24,022 nucleotides of DNA from AC-32 sp035518635 (GTDB lineage: Bacteria > Actinomycetota > Thermoleophilia > Gaiellales > Gaiellaceae), in the NCBI GenBank assembly GCA_035518635.1, contig DATIXI010000013.1, positions 1 through 24,022 of the forward strand, written 5' to 3'. Below the pieces are notes generated by a model. The model searched no databases and had not been told where the DNA came from. It saw only the letters and a program-made list of their open reading frames with translations. Below, piece by piece: positions 14,796-22,266 of the stretch (position 1 is its first letter; the number at the start of each line of letters is the position of its first letter). The position numbers were made by a program, and so were the translations under genes.

Positions 14796-16052
14796 CTAGG
14801 AGAGCGAGCGCTCGATGATCGAGAGGCCGCGGTCGAGCTCTTCGTCAGTGGCCGAGAGCGGCGGCAGGAGCCGGATCACGTTCCCGTAGAGGCCGCATGC
14901 GAGCAGCAGGAGCCCCTCCTCCAGGGCCGCCGCGGTCAGCTCCTTCGCTTCGTCGCCGGACGGCGCCGCGAACTCGATGGCGAGCATCGACCCCAGCCCT
15001 CGTACCTCGCCGATCTGCGGGTGGTCGGCGGCGATCCGGTCGAGCCGGCCCCGCACGACGGCGGCGATCTCGTCAGCGCGCTCGCGGAACTCCGGCATCG
15101 CGAGCTGGTCGAGCACGACGCAGGCGGCCGCTGCGGAGACGGGATTGCCGCCGAAGGTTCCGCCGAGGCCACCCGGCTGGACGGCGTCCATCACGGCGGC
15201 GCGGCCGGTGACCGACGCGAGCGGCAGCCCACCGCCGAGCGTCTTCCCGGCGACGAGCAGGTCGGGTTCGACGCCGAGGTGCTCGATCGCCCAGACCGGC
15301 CCGGTGCGGCCGCAGCCGGCCTGCACCTCGTCCGCGACGTACAGGATCCCATGCTTCTCGCAGACCTCCTTGAGGCCCCTGACGAAGTCGGCCGGCATCG
15401 GGATGAAGCCGCCCTCGCCCTGCACCGTCTCGAGCACCATGCAGGCGACAGACTGCGGGTCGACGTCCTGCTTGAAGAGCAGCTCGAGCCCGGCAAGCGC
15501 GTCCTCGGTCGTCACGCCGCGGTACGGGTACGGGGCCGGGGCGCGGTAGATCTCCGCCGCGAGCGGCCCGAAGCCCTGCTTGTAGACGAGCTTGGCCGTC
15601 ATCGCCATGGTCAGGTTCGTGCGGCCGTGGAACGCGCGGTCGAAGACGACCACCGCGGGGCGGCCGGTGGAGACGCGCGCGATCTTGACGGCGTTCTCGA
15701 CCGCCTCTGCGCCGGAGTTGACGAGCATCGACTTCGTCTCGGACTGGCCCGGCCAGAGGCCGTCGAGCCGCCGGCAGACCTCGACGTACGGCTCGTAGAG
15801 GCTGACCATGAAGCACTGGTGCAGGAAGTGGTCGACCTGCTCGTGGATCGCGCGGACGACCGCTCCCGGGTTGTGGCCGAGGTTCTGGCAGGCGATCCCG
15901 CCTGCGAAGTCGAGGAACTCGTTGCCGTCCACGTCCCAGACCGTCGCGCCCTCGGCGCGGCTGACCACGAACTCGGTGGTCGCGATCCCGCGGGGGACGT
16001 AGCGCCCACGCTCGGCGCGCACGTCCACGCCCTGGACTGGCTGCGTCTCCAT
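14796..16052 (-). CDS. gabT: Class III aminotransferase, probable 4-aminobutyrate aminotransferase
   Basis: The 418-residue PLP enzyme has the class III pattern: cofactor region MLVNSGAEAVENAVKIAR, RAFHGRTNLTMAMTAKLVYK, E208 in LETVQGEGGF, the PLP-ring Asp D241 in VADEVQAGCGRTG and the Schiff-base lysine K270 in LLVAGKTLGGGLPLASV. The HGRTNLTMAMTAK and YKQGFGPLA segments are typical of GabT, which converts 4-aminobutyrate and 2-oxoglutarate to succinate semialdehyde and glutamate. Ornithine or other omega-amino substrates cannot be excluded. The length is close to E. coli GabT (426). ATG 16052 is preceded by an in-frame GTG at 16055. It is divergent from proline dehydrogenase, which suggests joint use of proline, GABA or ornithine-type amines as carbon and nitrogen sources. 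Confidence 0.88.
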   Translation of the reverse strand: METQPVQGVDVRAERGRYVPRGIATTEFVVSRAEGATVWDVDGNEFLDFAGGIACQNLGHNPGAVVRAIHEQVDHFLHQCFMVSLYEPYVEVCRRLDGLWPGQSETKSMLVNSGAEAVENAVKIARVSTGRPAVVVFDRAFHGRTNLTMAMTAKLVYKQGFGPLAAEIYRAPAPYPYRGVTTEDALAGLELLFKQDVDPQSVACMVLETVQGEGGFIPMPADFVRGLKEVCEKHGILYVADEVQAGCGRTGPVWAIEHLGVEPDLLVAGKTLGGGLPLASVTGRAAVMDAVQPGGLGGTFGGNPVSAAAACVVLDQLAMPEFRERADEIAAVVRGRLDRIAADHPQIGEVRGLGSMLAIEFAAPSGDEAKELTAAALEEGLLLLACGLYGNVIRLLPPLSATDEELDRGLSIIERSLS

Positions 16053-16060
16053 CACTGCGA

Positions 16061-16072
16061 ACAGTAGAAGAT
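16061..16072. promoter_or_regulatory. Overlapping divergent -10 boxes between gabT and proline dehydrogenase
   Basis: Only 26 bases separate the two starts. On the minus strand TACTGT (16066-16061) is 8 bases before ATG 16052 and 5 before GTG 16055. On the plus strand TAGAAG (16065-16070) or GAAGAT (16067-16072) is 8 or 6 bases before GTG 16079. Both genes lack Shine-Dalgarno sequences, so divergent leaderless transcripts from overlapping promoters are likely, and polymerase binding may be mutually exclusive. Confidence 0.45.
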
Positions 16073-16078
16073 GCGGCC

Positions 16079-16996
16079 GTGTCCGGGCTCATGAAGCGCG
16101 CGATCCTCGTGGGCGCGACGAACGGCGTCGTGACCTCGTTCGTCGAGAAGCACGGGATGCGGCTGGGCGCAGCGCGGTTCGTGGCGGGCGAGACGCTCGA
16201 CGAGTGCGTCGTCGTCCTGCGGCGGCTCAACGACCAGGGACTGCGCGCGAACACGACGCTGCTCGGCGAGGACACGACGGACGCGGCTGGCGCGGCGGCC
16301 GTCGTGACCGCCTACGAGGAGGTCTTCGACCGGATCGCCGCCGAGGGGCTGCGCGTGAACGTCGCGCTGAAGCTGACGCACCTGGGCCTCGGGCTCGGCG
16401 AGGACCTCGCGTACGAGAACGTCGCGCGGCTGGTGGACCACGCCGCGGGACACGGCAACTTCGTCCGCATCGACATGGAGCGCTCGGACGTCCTCGAGCC
16501 GACGCTGCGCGTCTACCGCCGCCTACGCGAGAGCCGGGACAACGTCGGCTGCGTGCTCCAGTCGTACCTCTACCGCACGCCCCGCGACCTCGAGGAGCTG
16601 CTCCCGCTCAAGCCGAACATCCGGGTCGTCAAGGGCGCATACCTCGAGCCGTCTGAGATCGCGTACCCGGAGAAGGAGGACGTCGACGCCGCCTACGTCC
16701 GCCTGATGGAGGAAGGGCTGCGACGCGCAGGCCATCTCGCGATCGCGACGCACGACGAGCGGTTGATCGACCATGCGATCCACTTCGCCGAGCGAGAGAG
16801 CATCCCGCGCGAGCGCTTCGAGTTCCAGATGCTCTACGGCGTCAGGCCGCAGCTCCAGCTGGATCTCGTGGCGCGCGGCTACGACGTGCTGATTGCGACG
16901 CCGTACGGTCCCGCCTGGTACCCGTACCTGATGCGCCGACTGGCCGAGCGGCCCGCGAACCTGCTCTTCGTGCTCCAGAACCTCAGGCGGCGCTAG
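16079..16996 (+). CDS. Proline dehydrogenase, monofunctional
   Basis: The 305-residue FAD enzyme oxidises proline to pyrroline-5-carboxylate. Family motifs are in order: LRVNVALKLTHLG, DMERSD, VKGAYLEP, ATHDERLIDHA, FEFQMLYGVR and the closing substrate-arginine motif YPYLMRRLAERP. Length matches small actinobacterial and Thermus-type PRODH rather than the bifunctional PutA. The P5C dehydrogenase needed to reach glutamate is not next to it; the aldehyde dehydrogenase fragment at the far end of the window looks aromatic-type instead. The GTG start has no Shine-Dalgarno and is probably leaderless. It is divergent from the class III aminotransferase. The usual symbol would be putA or pruB depending on convention, so none is assigned. 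Confidence 0.93.
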   Translation: MSGLMKRAILVGATNGVVTSFVEKHGMRLGAARFVAGETLDECVVVLRRLNDQGLRANTTLLGEDTTDAAGAAAVVTAYEEVFDRIAAEGLRVNVALKLTHLGLGLGEDLAYENVARLVDHAAGHGNFVRIDMERSDVLEPTLRVYRRLRESRDNVGCVLQSYLYRTPRDLEELLPLKPNIRVVKGAYLEPSEIAYPEKEDVDAAYVRLMEEGLRRAGHLAIATHDERLIDHAIHFAERESIPRERFEFQMLYGVRPQLQLDLVARGYDVLIATPYGPAWYPYLMRRLAERPANLLFVLQNLRRR

Positions 16997-17005
16997 CCCG
17001 GGCTG

Positions 17006-17035
17006 TTGACTCGCGGCGCGCGGTTCTCGGAGAAT
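17006..17035 (+). promoter_or_regulatory. Sigma-70-type promoter with an operator-like palindrome
   Basis: TTGACT at 17006-17011 is followed by 18 bases and GAGAAT at 17030-17035 (four of six to TATAAT), about 33 bases before the GTG start at 17069. A perfect palindrome, TTCTC-G-GAGAA (17024-17034), overlaps the -10 box, which is where a repressor would block polymerase. Confidence 0.5.
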
Positions 17036-17068
17036 CGCGGCTCAGGTGGCGACTGCGAAGGAGGAACC

Positions 17069-17506
17069 GTGGCTGCGGCAACTACCCAAGCGTTGACGAC
17101 GCCGATTCTCGGCGAGCTCGAGCTCATTCCGTTCTCGGTGGGAGACGATCCAAAGGCACGAGGACGGCTGGGCGCTCCGGTGAGCGCCGAGACCGGATCC
17201 GCGGGCATGGTCGTCTACCTCGAGGTCGATCCGGGTGACCACATCCCGCTCCACACGCACACGGCGGACGAGACCGTCGTCGTCCTGGCGGGCAGCGGCG
17301 TGGCGAGCCTGGGAGACCAGCGAGCCGCGATCACGGTCGGCGCGGTCATCGCGGTGCCGGCCTTCGAACGGCACGGCTTCGAGAACACCGGCAACGAGAC
17401 GCTGAAGCTCGTCGGCTTCCTGCCGACCGGCGTGGTCGGTAGCTGGTTCGACGAGCCGGTCGCGCCCTTCGGAACCCCGACGTTCGTGGTTCCGATCCTC
17501 GAGTAG
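17069..17506 (+). CDS. Cupin-domain protein with complete metal site
   Basis: The 145-residue protein is a single cupin. Motif 1, HIPLHTHTADETVVVLAGSG, supplies H62, H64 and E68, and motif 2, GAVIAVPAFERHGFENTG, supplies H102, giving the full 3-His/1-Glu set. It may be a small dioxygenase, isomerase or sensor; the substrate is unknown. The start is set by GAAGGAGG four bases before GTG 17069. A -35/-10 pair is 27-60 bases upstream, with a palindrome over the -10. The stop is only seven bases from the stop of convergent pobA, with no terminator between them, so transcripts would overlap. A link to aromatic catabolism is possible but rests only on position. Confidence 0.88.
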   Translation: MAAATTQALTTPILGELELIPFSVGDDPKARGRLGAPVSAETGSAGMVVYLEVDPGDHIPLHTHTADETVVVLAGSGVASLGDQRAAITVGAVIAVPAFERHGFENTGNETLKLVGFLPTGVVGSWFDEPVAPFGTPTFVVPILE

Positions 17507-17513
17507 TGCCCGC

Positions 17514-18695
17514 CTACTCGAGCTCGAGGCCCGTGTAGTTCTCCGCCAGGCTCGCGGCCGCGACCTCGGAGCTCGTCACGTAGCGCAGCTGCGAGAGCTG
17601 GAGCTGCAGGTCGAACGCGTCGCCTCCGGGCAGCAGGTGGAGCATCGACGTCATCCACCAGGAGAAGTGCTCGGCGCGCCAGACGCGGCGGAGACACGTG
17701 TGCGAGTAGAGCTCGAGCAGGCTCGCGTTGCCGGTCTCGTACCAGCTGACCAGCGCCTCGGCGAGGACGCGCACGTCGGCGATCGCGAGGTTCAGGCCCT
17801 TCGCGCCCGTCGGCGGGACGATGTGCGCTGCGTCGCCCGCGAGGAAAAGCCGCCCGAACTGCATCGGCTCGGCCACGAAGCTGCGCATGCCGGTCACGCC
17901 CTTCTCGAGGATCGGCCCCTCGTGGAGCGTCCAGCCGTCGATCCCGAGGCGGTTCTGGAGCTCTGCCCAGATCTTGTCGTCGGACCACTGCTCGACGTCC
18001 TCGTCGGGCTCGCACTGGATGTAGAGGCGGCTCAGGGTCGGCGAGCGGAGGCTGAGCAGGGCGAAGCCGCTCGCGTTGTGCGCGTAGACGAGCTCGTCGT
18101 TTGACGGCGCGACCTCGGCGAGGATCCCGAGCCAGCCGAACGGATAGTCGCGCGAGAACGACTCGAGCACGCCGTCCGGGATGCTCTGCCGGCAGACCCC
18201 GTGATAACCGTCGCAGCCCGCGATCACGTCGCACTCGAGCTCGAGCCGCTCTCCGTCGTGCGCAAAGCGGATCCGTGGGTGCTCAGTGTCGAGCTCGTGG
18301 ACGCTGACGTCGTCGACCTCGAACAGGAGCAGCAACCCGCTCTCGATCCGCGCCCTGATCAGGTCCTTGACCACCTCCGTCTGGCCGTAGATGACGATCG
18401 TCCGGCCGCCCGCCAGCTCGCTGAGCGGGATCCGGTGCCGCTCCCCGTCGAACTGGAGCTCGATCCCGTGGTGGACGATCCCCTCCTCGTGGAGACGGCC
18501 GCCGACCCCGGCCTCGGTGAGGGCGTCGACCGTCCGCTGCTCGAGCACCCCCGCTCGGATCCGGTGCTCGACGTAGTCGCGGCTCCGATTCTCGAGCACG
18601 ACCGACTCAATCCCGGCGCGCTCGAGCAGGCGCGCGAGTGTCAGGCCGGCCGGGCCGGCGCCGACGATGCCGACCTGGGTTCGGATCGCCCTCAT
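17514..18695 (-). CDS. pobA: 4-hydroxybenzoate 3-monooxygenase
   Basis: At 393 residues this matches the family length (394 in Pseudomonas). The FAD/NADPH motifs are GAGPAG (12-17), GCDGYHGVCR (160-169) and LAGDAAHIVPPTGAKG (285-300), and RIRAGVLEQ lies near residue 50. The 4-hydroxybenzoate-binding set of P. fluorescens PobA (Y201, S212, R214, Y222, Y385) corresponds to Y204, S215, R217, Y225 and Y387 with the same spacing, which strongly supports the substrate. It hydroxylates 4-hydroxybenzoate to protocatechuate. It is last in the operon, and its ATG overlaps the pcaC stop as ATGA (18692-18695). Cofactor preference (NADH or NADPH) cannot be settled from the RSRDYVEHR loop by eye. Confidence 0.96.
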   Translation of the reverse strand: MRAIRTQVGIVGAGPAGLTLARLLERAGIESVVLENRSRDYVEHRIRAGVLEQRTVDALTEAGVGGRLHEEGIVHHGIELQFDGERHRIPLSELAGGRTIVIYGQTEVVKDLIRARIESGLLLLFEVDDVSVHELDTEHPRIRFAHDGERLELECDVIAGCDGYHGVCRQSIPDGVLESFSRDYPFGWLGILAEVAPSNDELVYAHNASGFALLSLRSPTLSRLYIQCEPDEDVEQWSDDKIWAELQNRLGIDGWTLHEGPILEKGVTGMRSFVAEPMQFGRLFLAGDAAHIVPPTGAKGLNLAIADVRVLAEALVSWYETGNASLLELYSHTCLRRVWRAEHFSWWMTSMLHLLPGGDAFDLQLQLSQLRYVTSSEVAAASLAENYTGLELE

Positions 18696-19072
18696 TCCGC
18701 GTCGGCGGAGCCGGCGACCTCCTGGAAGACGGCGAACGCGCTGTTCGCCGCCGGGACGCCGCAGTAGACGGCCGTGTGCAGAAGCACTTCCTTGATCTCG
18801 TCGAGCGTCAGGCCGTTCCGCTGCGCCGCGCGGATGTGCATGCCGAGCTCGTCGAAGCGGCCGAGAGCGACGAGCGCGGTCAGCGTCATGCAGCTGCGCG
18901 TGCGCCGGTCGAGGCCGGGGCGCGCCCAGACCTCCCCCCAGGCGTAGCGCGTGATGAAGTCCTGGAAGTCACGTGTGAGGTCGGTCGTCCGCTCGACGGC
19001 GCGATCGACGTGCTCGTCGCCCAGCACCTCGCGCCGGATCTTCATGCCGCGCTCGTACGTCTCGTCGGTCAT
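18692..19072 (-). CDS. pcaC: 4-carboxymuconolactone decarboxylase
   Basis: The 126-residue all-helical protein is a typical PcaC length for the CMD/AhpD-like family. Conserved pieces are FQDFITRYAWGEVW, LDRRTRSCMTLTALVALG, the RFDELGMHIRAAQRNGLT segment and LLHTAVYCGVPAANSAF. It decarboxylates 4-carboxymuconolactone to 3-oxoadipate enol-lactone. The ATG overlaps the pcaD stop and the TGA overlaps the pobA start, both as ATGA. In many actinobacteria this activity is fused to the enol-lactonase as PcaL; here it is a free-standing gene. The frame continues open upstream through pcaD, but only the part from MTDETYERG onward has family sequence. Confidence 0.95.
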   Translation of the reverse strand: MTDETYERGMKIRREVLGDEHVDRAVERTTDLTRDFQDFITRYAWGEVWARPGLDRRTRSCMTLTALVALGRFDELGMHIRAAQRNGLTLDEIKEVLLHTAVYCGVPAANSAFAVFQEVAGSADAE

Positions 19073-19812
19073 GAACGGACCTCCTGGAGAACTGCGGCTG
19101 CCACGGCATCGGGCTGCTCGACGTTGGCGAGATGCGACGCGTGCGGAACGACCACCGTCTCGGTGTTCGGGATGCCCTCGTTCAGCGTCTCCACCACCTC
19201 GGGCGGCGTCACCGGGTCCTCCTCGCCGACCAACACGAGCGTCGGCGCCTCGATTTCGCCGAGCCGGTCGCGGAAGTCGAAGCCGGCGAGCGCCTCGCAG
19301 CAGCGCGCGTAGCCCTCCCGGTCGATCGCGAGCAGCTCGTCGAGATAGCTCCGCGCGGTCGCGCTGTCGCGGAACGCCGGCGTGAACCAGCGCTCGCGCG
19401 AGCGATCGACGAGAGCAGCCGTCCCCTCGGCGCGCACCATCGCTGCCCGCTCGGCCCACTCCTCGCCGGTGCCGAGCTTCGCGCCCGTGCAGCAGAGCGT
19501 CAGCGTCTCGACCCGCTCGGGCACGGCCGCCGCCAGGCACATCCCGACCATTCCGCCGAGCGAGAGGCCGCAGAAGGAAAAGCGCTCGTCGTCGATCAGC
19601 TCGAGCACCGCGCTCGCGATCTCTTCGACGGAGACGGGATCGTCGGGAACCGGCGAGCCGCCGTGGCCCGGGTGATCGTGGCGCAGCACGCGAAAGCCCG
19701 AGGTGAAGGCTGCGAGCTGCGGCTCCCAGAGGCGCATGGTCGTGCCGAGCGAGTTGGAGAGGACGAGGAGCGGCGCCTCCTCGGGGCCGTCGAAGCGGTG
19801 GGCGAGCCTCAT
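19069..19812 (-). CDS. pcaD: 3-oxoadipate enol-lactonase
   Basis: The 247-residue alpha/beta hydrolase has an oxyanion segment LSNSLGTTMRLWEPQL, a nucleophile elbow CGLSLGGMVG with S84, acid D199 in LVGEEDPVTPP and H227 in HASHLANVEQP. The LSNSLGTTMRMW-type stretch is diagnostic of PcaD. It opens 3-oxoadipate enol-lactone to 3-oxoadipate. Its ATG overlaps the pcaB stop and its TGA overlaps the pcaC start, both as ATGA, so translation of the three genes is likely coupled and protein ratios near-equal. It is not fused to PcaC. Confidence 0.96.
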   Translation of the reverse strand: MRLAHRFDGPEEAPLLVLSNSLGTTMRLWEPQLAAFTSGFRVLRHDHPGHGGSPVPDDPVSVEEIASAVLELIDDERFSFCGLSLGGMVGMCLAAAVPERVETLTLCCTGAKLGTGEEWAERAAMVRAEGTAALVDRSRERWFTPAFRDSATARSYLDELLAIDREGYARCCEALAGFDFRDRLGEIEAPTLVLVGEEDPVTPPEVVETLNEGIPNTETVVVPHASHLANVEQPDAVAAAVLQEVRS

Positions 19813-21050
19813 GCCTCCTCCGCGTAGGCCAGCGCCCGGTCGACGAACGCGCCCGCGGAGCCCAGGTAGCCCGCGGGGTCCAGCGCCGCCTCGAGCTCGT
19901 CTCCGCTCAGGCGCTCTCCCAGGGCCTCGCGCAGCGGCCGGCCTTCGAGCTCACGGCGCTCGAGCCCGAGCTCGAAGACGGCCCGCTCGGAGAGGACCGC
20001 CTCGTCGAGGTTCGCGCGCATCCGCTCTGCGTCGACCTCGATGCCCTCGAGCAGGTCGGCCACGGAGGCCGCTGCGCCGCCGGTCAGCGCGAGCGCCCGT
20101 GAGAGCGCATCCCACTCCGCGTGCCAGCCGCCGAGCGCGCGCTCGTGCTCCTGGACGAGACCGGAGGTGAGAACGGACGCATCCGCGGCGACCATGCGCG
20201 CGGCCGCGACCGCGAGCGCCGAGCCGACGGGGTTTCGCTTCTGCGGCATCGTCGACGAGCTGCCGCCTTCGGGCACCCTCACCTCGGCGACCTCTGTCTG
20301 CGCAAGCAGCGCCACGTCGAGCCCGATCTTGGCCGTCACCCCGGCCGCGACGGCCAGCGCCGTGCCGAGCTCGGCCACGGGAACCCGGTTCGACTGCCAC
20401 GGCAGCGGCGGCTCGACCAGCCCGAGCTCCTTCGCGAACAGCGCTCCCACCTCCGCCCCGCGCTCCCCGAGCGGCGCCAGGGTCCCTGCGGCCCCGCCCA
20501 GCTCCGCCGGCGGCTCGAACCGCCTGAGCCCACTCCGCGCATCGACGACCGCCACCAGCCAGCCCGCCGCCTTGAGCCCGAACGTCGTCGGAACGGCCTG
20601 TTGCAGGAGCGTTCTCGCCGCCATCGTCGTGTCGCGTTGCTCCCGTGCGTGCCGCGCACACGCCGCGGCGACGCGATCCAGCTCCGCGGCGATCAGCCCG
20701 AGCGCGTGGCGCGCGACGAGCATCGAGGCCGTGTCGAGGATGTCCTGGCTCGTCGCGCCCCAGTGGACGTACTTCGCGGCCTCGCCGCCGACCGCCTTGC
20801 GCAGCGACGCCACGAGCGGGCCGACCGGAGTGCCGGTCGCGCGGCCCTGCTCGGCGATCTCGGCGAGCGCGAACGACTCTGCGCGGCAGCCCGCCGCAAT
20901 CGCCTCGGCCGCCTCGGCCGGGATGAGGCCCGCCTGTGCCTCCGCCCTCGCCAGCGCGGCCTCGGCCTCGAGCATCGCCTCGAGCCAGGCCTGCCCTGAC
21001 GTCGCCTCGCGCAGCTCCGCCGGGACCGCGATCGCGGCGAAGATCGTCAA
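19809..21050 (-). CDS. pcaB: 3-carboxy-cis,cis-muconate cycloisomerase
   Basis: The 413-residue member of the fumarase/argininosuccinate-lyase superfamily carries the signature GGSSSTMPQKRNP (262-274) and the first conserved block KYVHWGATSQDILDTAS (93-109). The order and the neighbouring pca genes point to the lactonising step from 3-carboxymuconate to 4-carboxymuconolactone rather than adenylosuccinate lyase. It is somewhat shorter than many PcaB proteins (about 450), mainly at the C terminus. The start is a TTG (21050) overlapping the pcaG stop as TTGA, a rarer counterpart of the ATGA junctions elsewhere in the operon. There is no separate Shine-Dalgarno, and initiation probably depends on translation of pcaG. 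Confidence 0.94.
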   Translation of the reverse strand: MTIFAAIAVPAELREATSGQAWLEAMLEAEAALARAEAQAGLIPAEAAEAIAAGCRAESFALAEIAEQGRATGTPVGPLVASLRKAVGGEAAKYVHWGATSQDILDTASMLVARHALGLIAAELDRVAAACARHAREQRDTTMAARTLLQQAVPTTFGLKAAGWLVAVVDARSGLRRFEPPAELGGAAGTLAPLGERGAEVGALFAKELGLVEPPLPWQSNRVPVAELGTALAVAAGVTAKIGLDVALLAQTEVAEVRVPEGGSSSTMPQKRNPVGSALAVAAARMVAADASVLTSGLVQEHERALGGWHAEWDALSRALALTGGAAASVADLLEGIEVDAERMRANLDEAVLSERAVFELGLERRELEGRPLREALGERLSGDELEAALDPAGYLGSAGAFVDRALAYAEEA

Positions 21051-21535
21051 TGCTCGAAGAAGACGGTCTCTCGCTCACCCTGCATGCGGATGTCCCACCT
21101 GAGCGCGCCGTCCTCCTGCTCGGCGACGAGCGTCGCGCGCTCTGTCTCGCCGAGCGAGGACAGCACCGGGTCGGCGGCGTTCGCCTCCGCCTCGTCGGGG
21201 AAGTAGACCCGCGTCAGCTGGTGCCGCAGAAGCCCGCGCGCGAACACGTAGACGTCGAGCCTCGGCGCCTGACCAGCCAGCGCGGCCGGCTTCGTGACCA
21301 CGAACGAGAAGCGGCCGTCCGCGTCGGTGCCGCTCCGGCCCCAGCGCTCTCCGACTGGGTCCCAGACCTCGATCAAACCGTCGTTGATGGGCGCCGCCTG
21401 GCCGTCGTAGAGCTGCCCGATCAGCTGTACCGCTCCCGGCTCGTTCCGGTCGGCGAGCTCGTTCTCGGGCCGGCGGCAGAGGCCGAGCGTGTAGTACGGC
21501 CCGACGGTCTGGGAGGCCGTCCGTGGCAGGCTCAC
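21047..21535 (-). CDS. pcaG: Protocatechuate 3,4-dioxygenase, alpha subunit
   Basis: The 162-residue protein begins with the intradiol-dioxygenase alpha opening PRTASQTVGPYYTLGL and continues with NDGLIEVWDP, DADGRFSFVVTKP and RLDVYVFARGLLRHQLTRVY. It lacks the iron-binding Tyr/His set, as expected for the alpha chain, which pairs with PcaH to form the active site. It is short for the family (often 180-210 residues). GTG 21535 overlaps the pcaH stop as GTGA and the TGA overlaps the TTG start of pcaB. Equal translation with pcaH would suit a 1:1 hetero-oligomer. Confidence 0.95.
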   Translation of the reverse strand: MSLPRTASQTVGPYYTLGLCRRPENELADRNEPGAVQLIGQLYDGQAAPINDGLIEVWDPVGERWGRSGTDADGRFSFVVTKPAALAGQAPRLDVYVFARGLLRHQLTRVYFPDEAEANAADPVLSSLGETERATLVAEQEDGALRWDIRMQGERETVFFEH

Positions 21536-22266
21536 TGCGGGTTCTCCATCGGAGTCGCGCCGTTCCCGCCACGGCCGAGGACGATGTCCCAGTCGTAGGC
21601 GAGCGCCCACTCGGGCTGCGTCGCCTCCAGGTCGAACCGGGCGATCAGGAGCTCCCTCGACTTCGGGTCCCGCACCGAGGTGAAGATCGGGTCGTACGCG
21701 AACAGCGGGTCGCCCGGGAAGTACATCTGCGTGACCAGCCGCTGGACGAACTGGCGGCCGAAGATCGAGAAGTGGATGTGCGCAGGGCGCCAGGCATTCT
21801 CGTGGTTGCCCCACGGGTACGCGCCCGGCTTGATCGTCACGAACCGGTAGCGGCCCTCCGAGTCGGTCAGGCAGCGGCCGCCACCCGAGAAGTTCGGGTC
21901 GAGCGGCGCGGGGTGCTGGTCGACGACGTGGTGGTAGCGACCGCAGGCGTTCGCCTGCCAGATCTCGATCAGCGCGCCCGACTGCGGGCGACCCTCCTCG
22001 TCCATCAGCGTCCCGGAGACGATGATCCGCTCTCCGAGCGGCTCGCCCGGGTGGCCGTGCGTCAGGTCGTGGTCGTGCTCCTCGATCACGTCCTCGCCGA
22101 ACACCGGCCCGGCGAGGTCGTGGAACTCCTCCGGCAGCGACGCGAGCTTCCGCTTGGGCGCACGCCACTGCGTCGAGCGGTAGCCCGGGTAGTCGATCTG
22201 CACCTCCGGCCCGAAGCTCGGGTCGTCCGGGAGGACGGTCGGTGCGTCGACGGCGTATTCGGACAT
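21532..22266 (-). CDS. pcaH: Protocatechuate 3,4-dioxygenase, beta subunit
   Basis: The 244-residue catalytic subunit cleaves protocatechuate between its hydroxyls to 3-carboxy-cis,cis-muconate. The non-haem Fe(III) ligands are visible: Y111 in ACGRYHH, Y150 in PGAYPW, and H163 and H165 in RPAHIHFS, with R160 in the position of the active-site arginine. The N-terminal part (FGPEVQIDYPGYRSTQWRAPK) is typical of PcaH. Its ATG shares one base with the pcaJ stop (TGATG, 22268-22264), and its own stop overlaps the pcaG start. Confidence 0.97.
   Translation of the reverse strand: MSEYAVDAPTVLPDDPSFGPEVQIDYPGYRSTQWRAPKRKLASLPEEFHDLAGPVFGEDVIEEHDHDLTHGHPGEPLGERIIVSGTLMDEEGRPQSGALIEIWQANACGRYHHVVDQHPAPLDPNFSGGGRCLTDSEGRYRFVTIKPGAYPWGNHENAWRPAHIHFSIFGRQFVQRLVTQMYFPGDPLFAYDPIFTSVRDPKSRELLIARFDLEATQPEWALAYDWDIVLGRGGNGATPMENPQ

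Noticed and set aside
18692..19540. Continuous frame suggesting a 282-residue fused PcaC-like protein
   Set aside because: Only the last 126 residues have PcaC sequence; the rest is antiphase to pcaD, which has its own complete catalytic triad.
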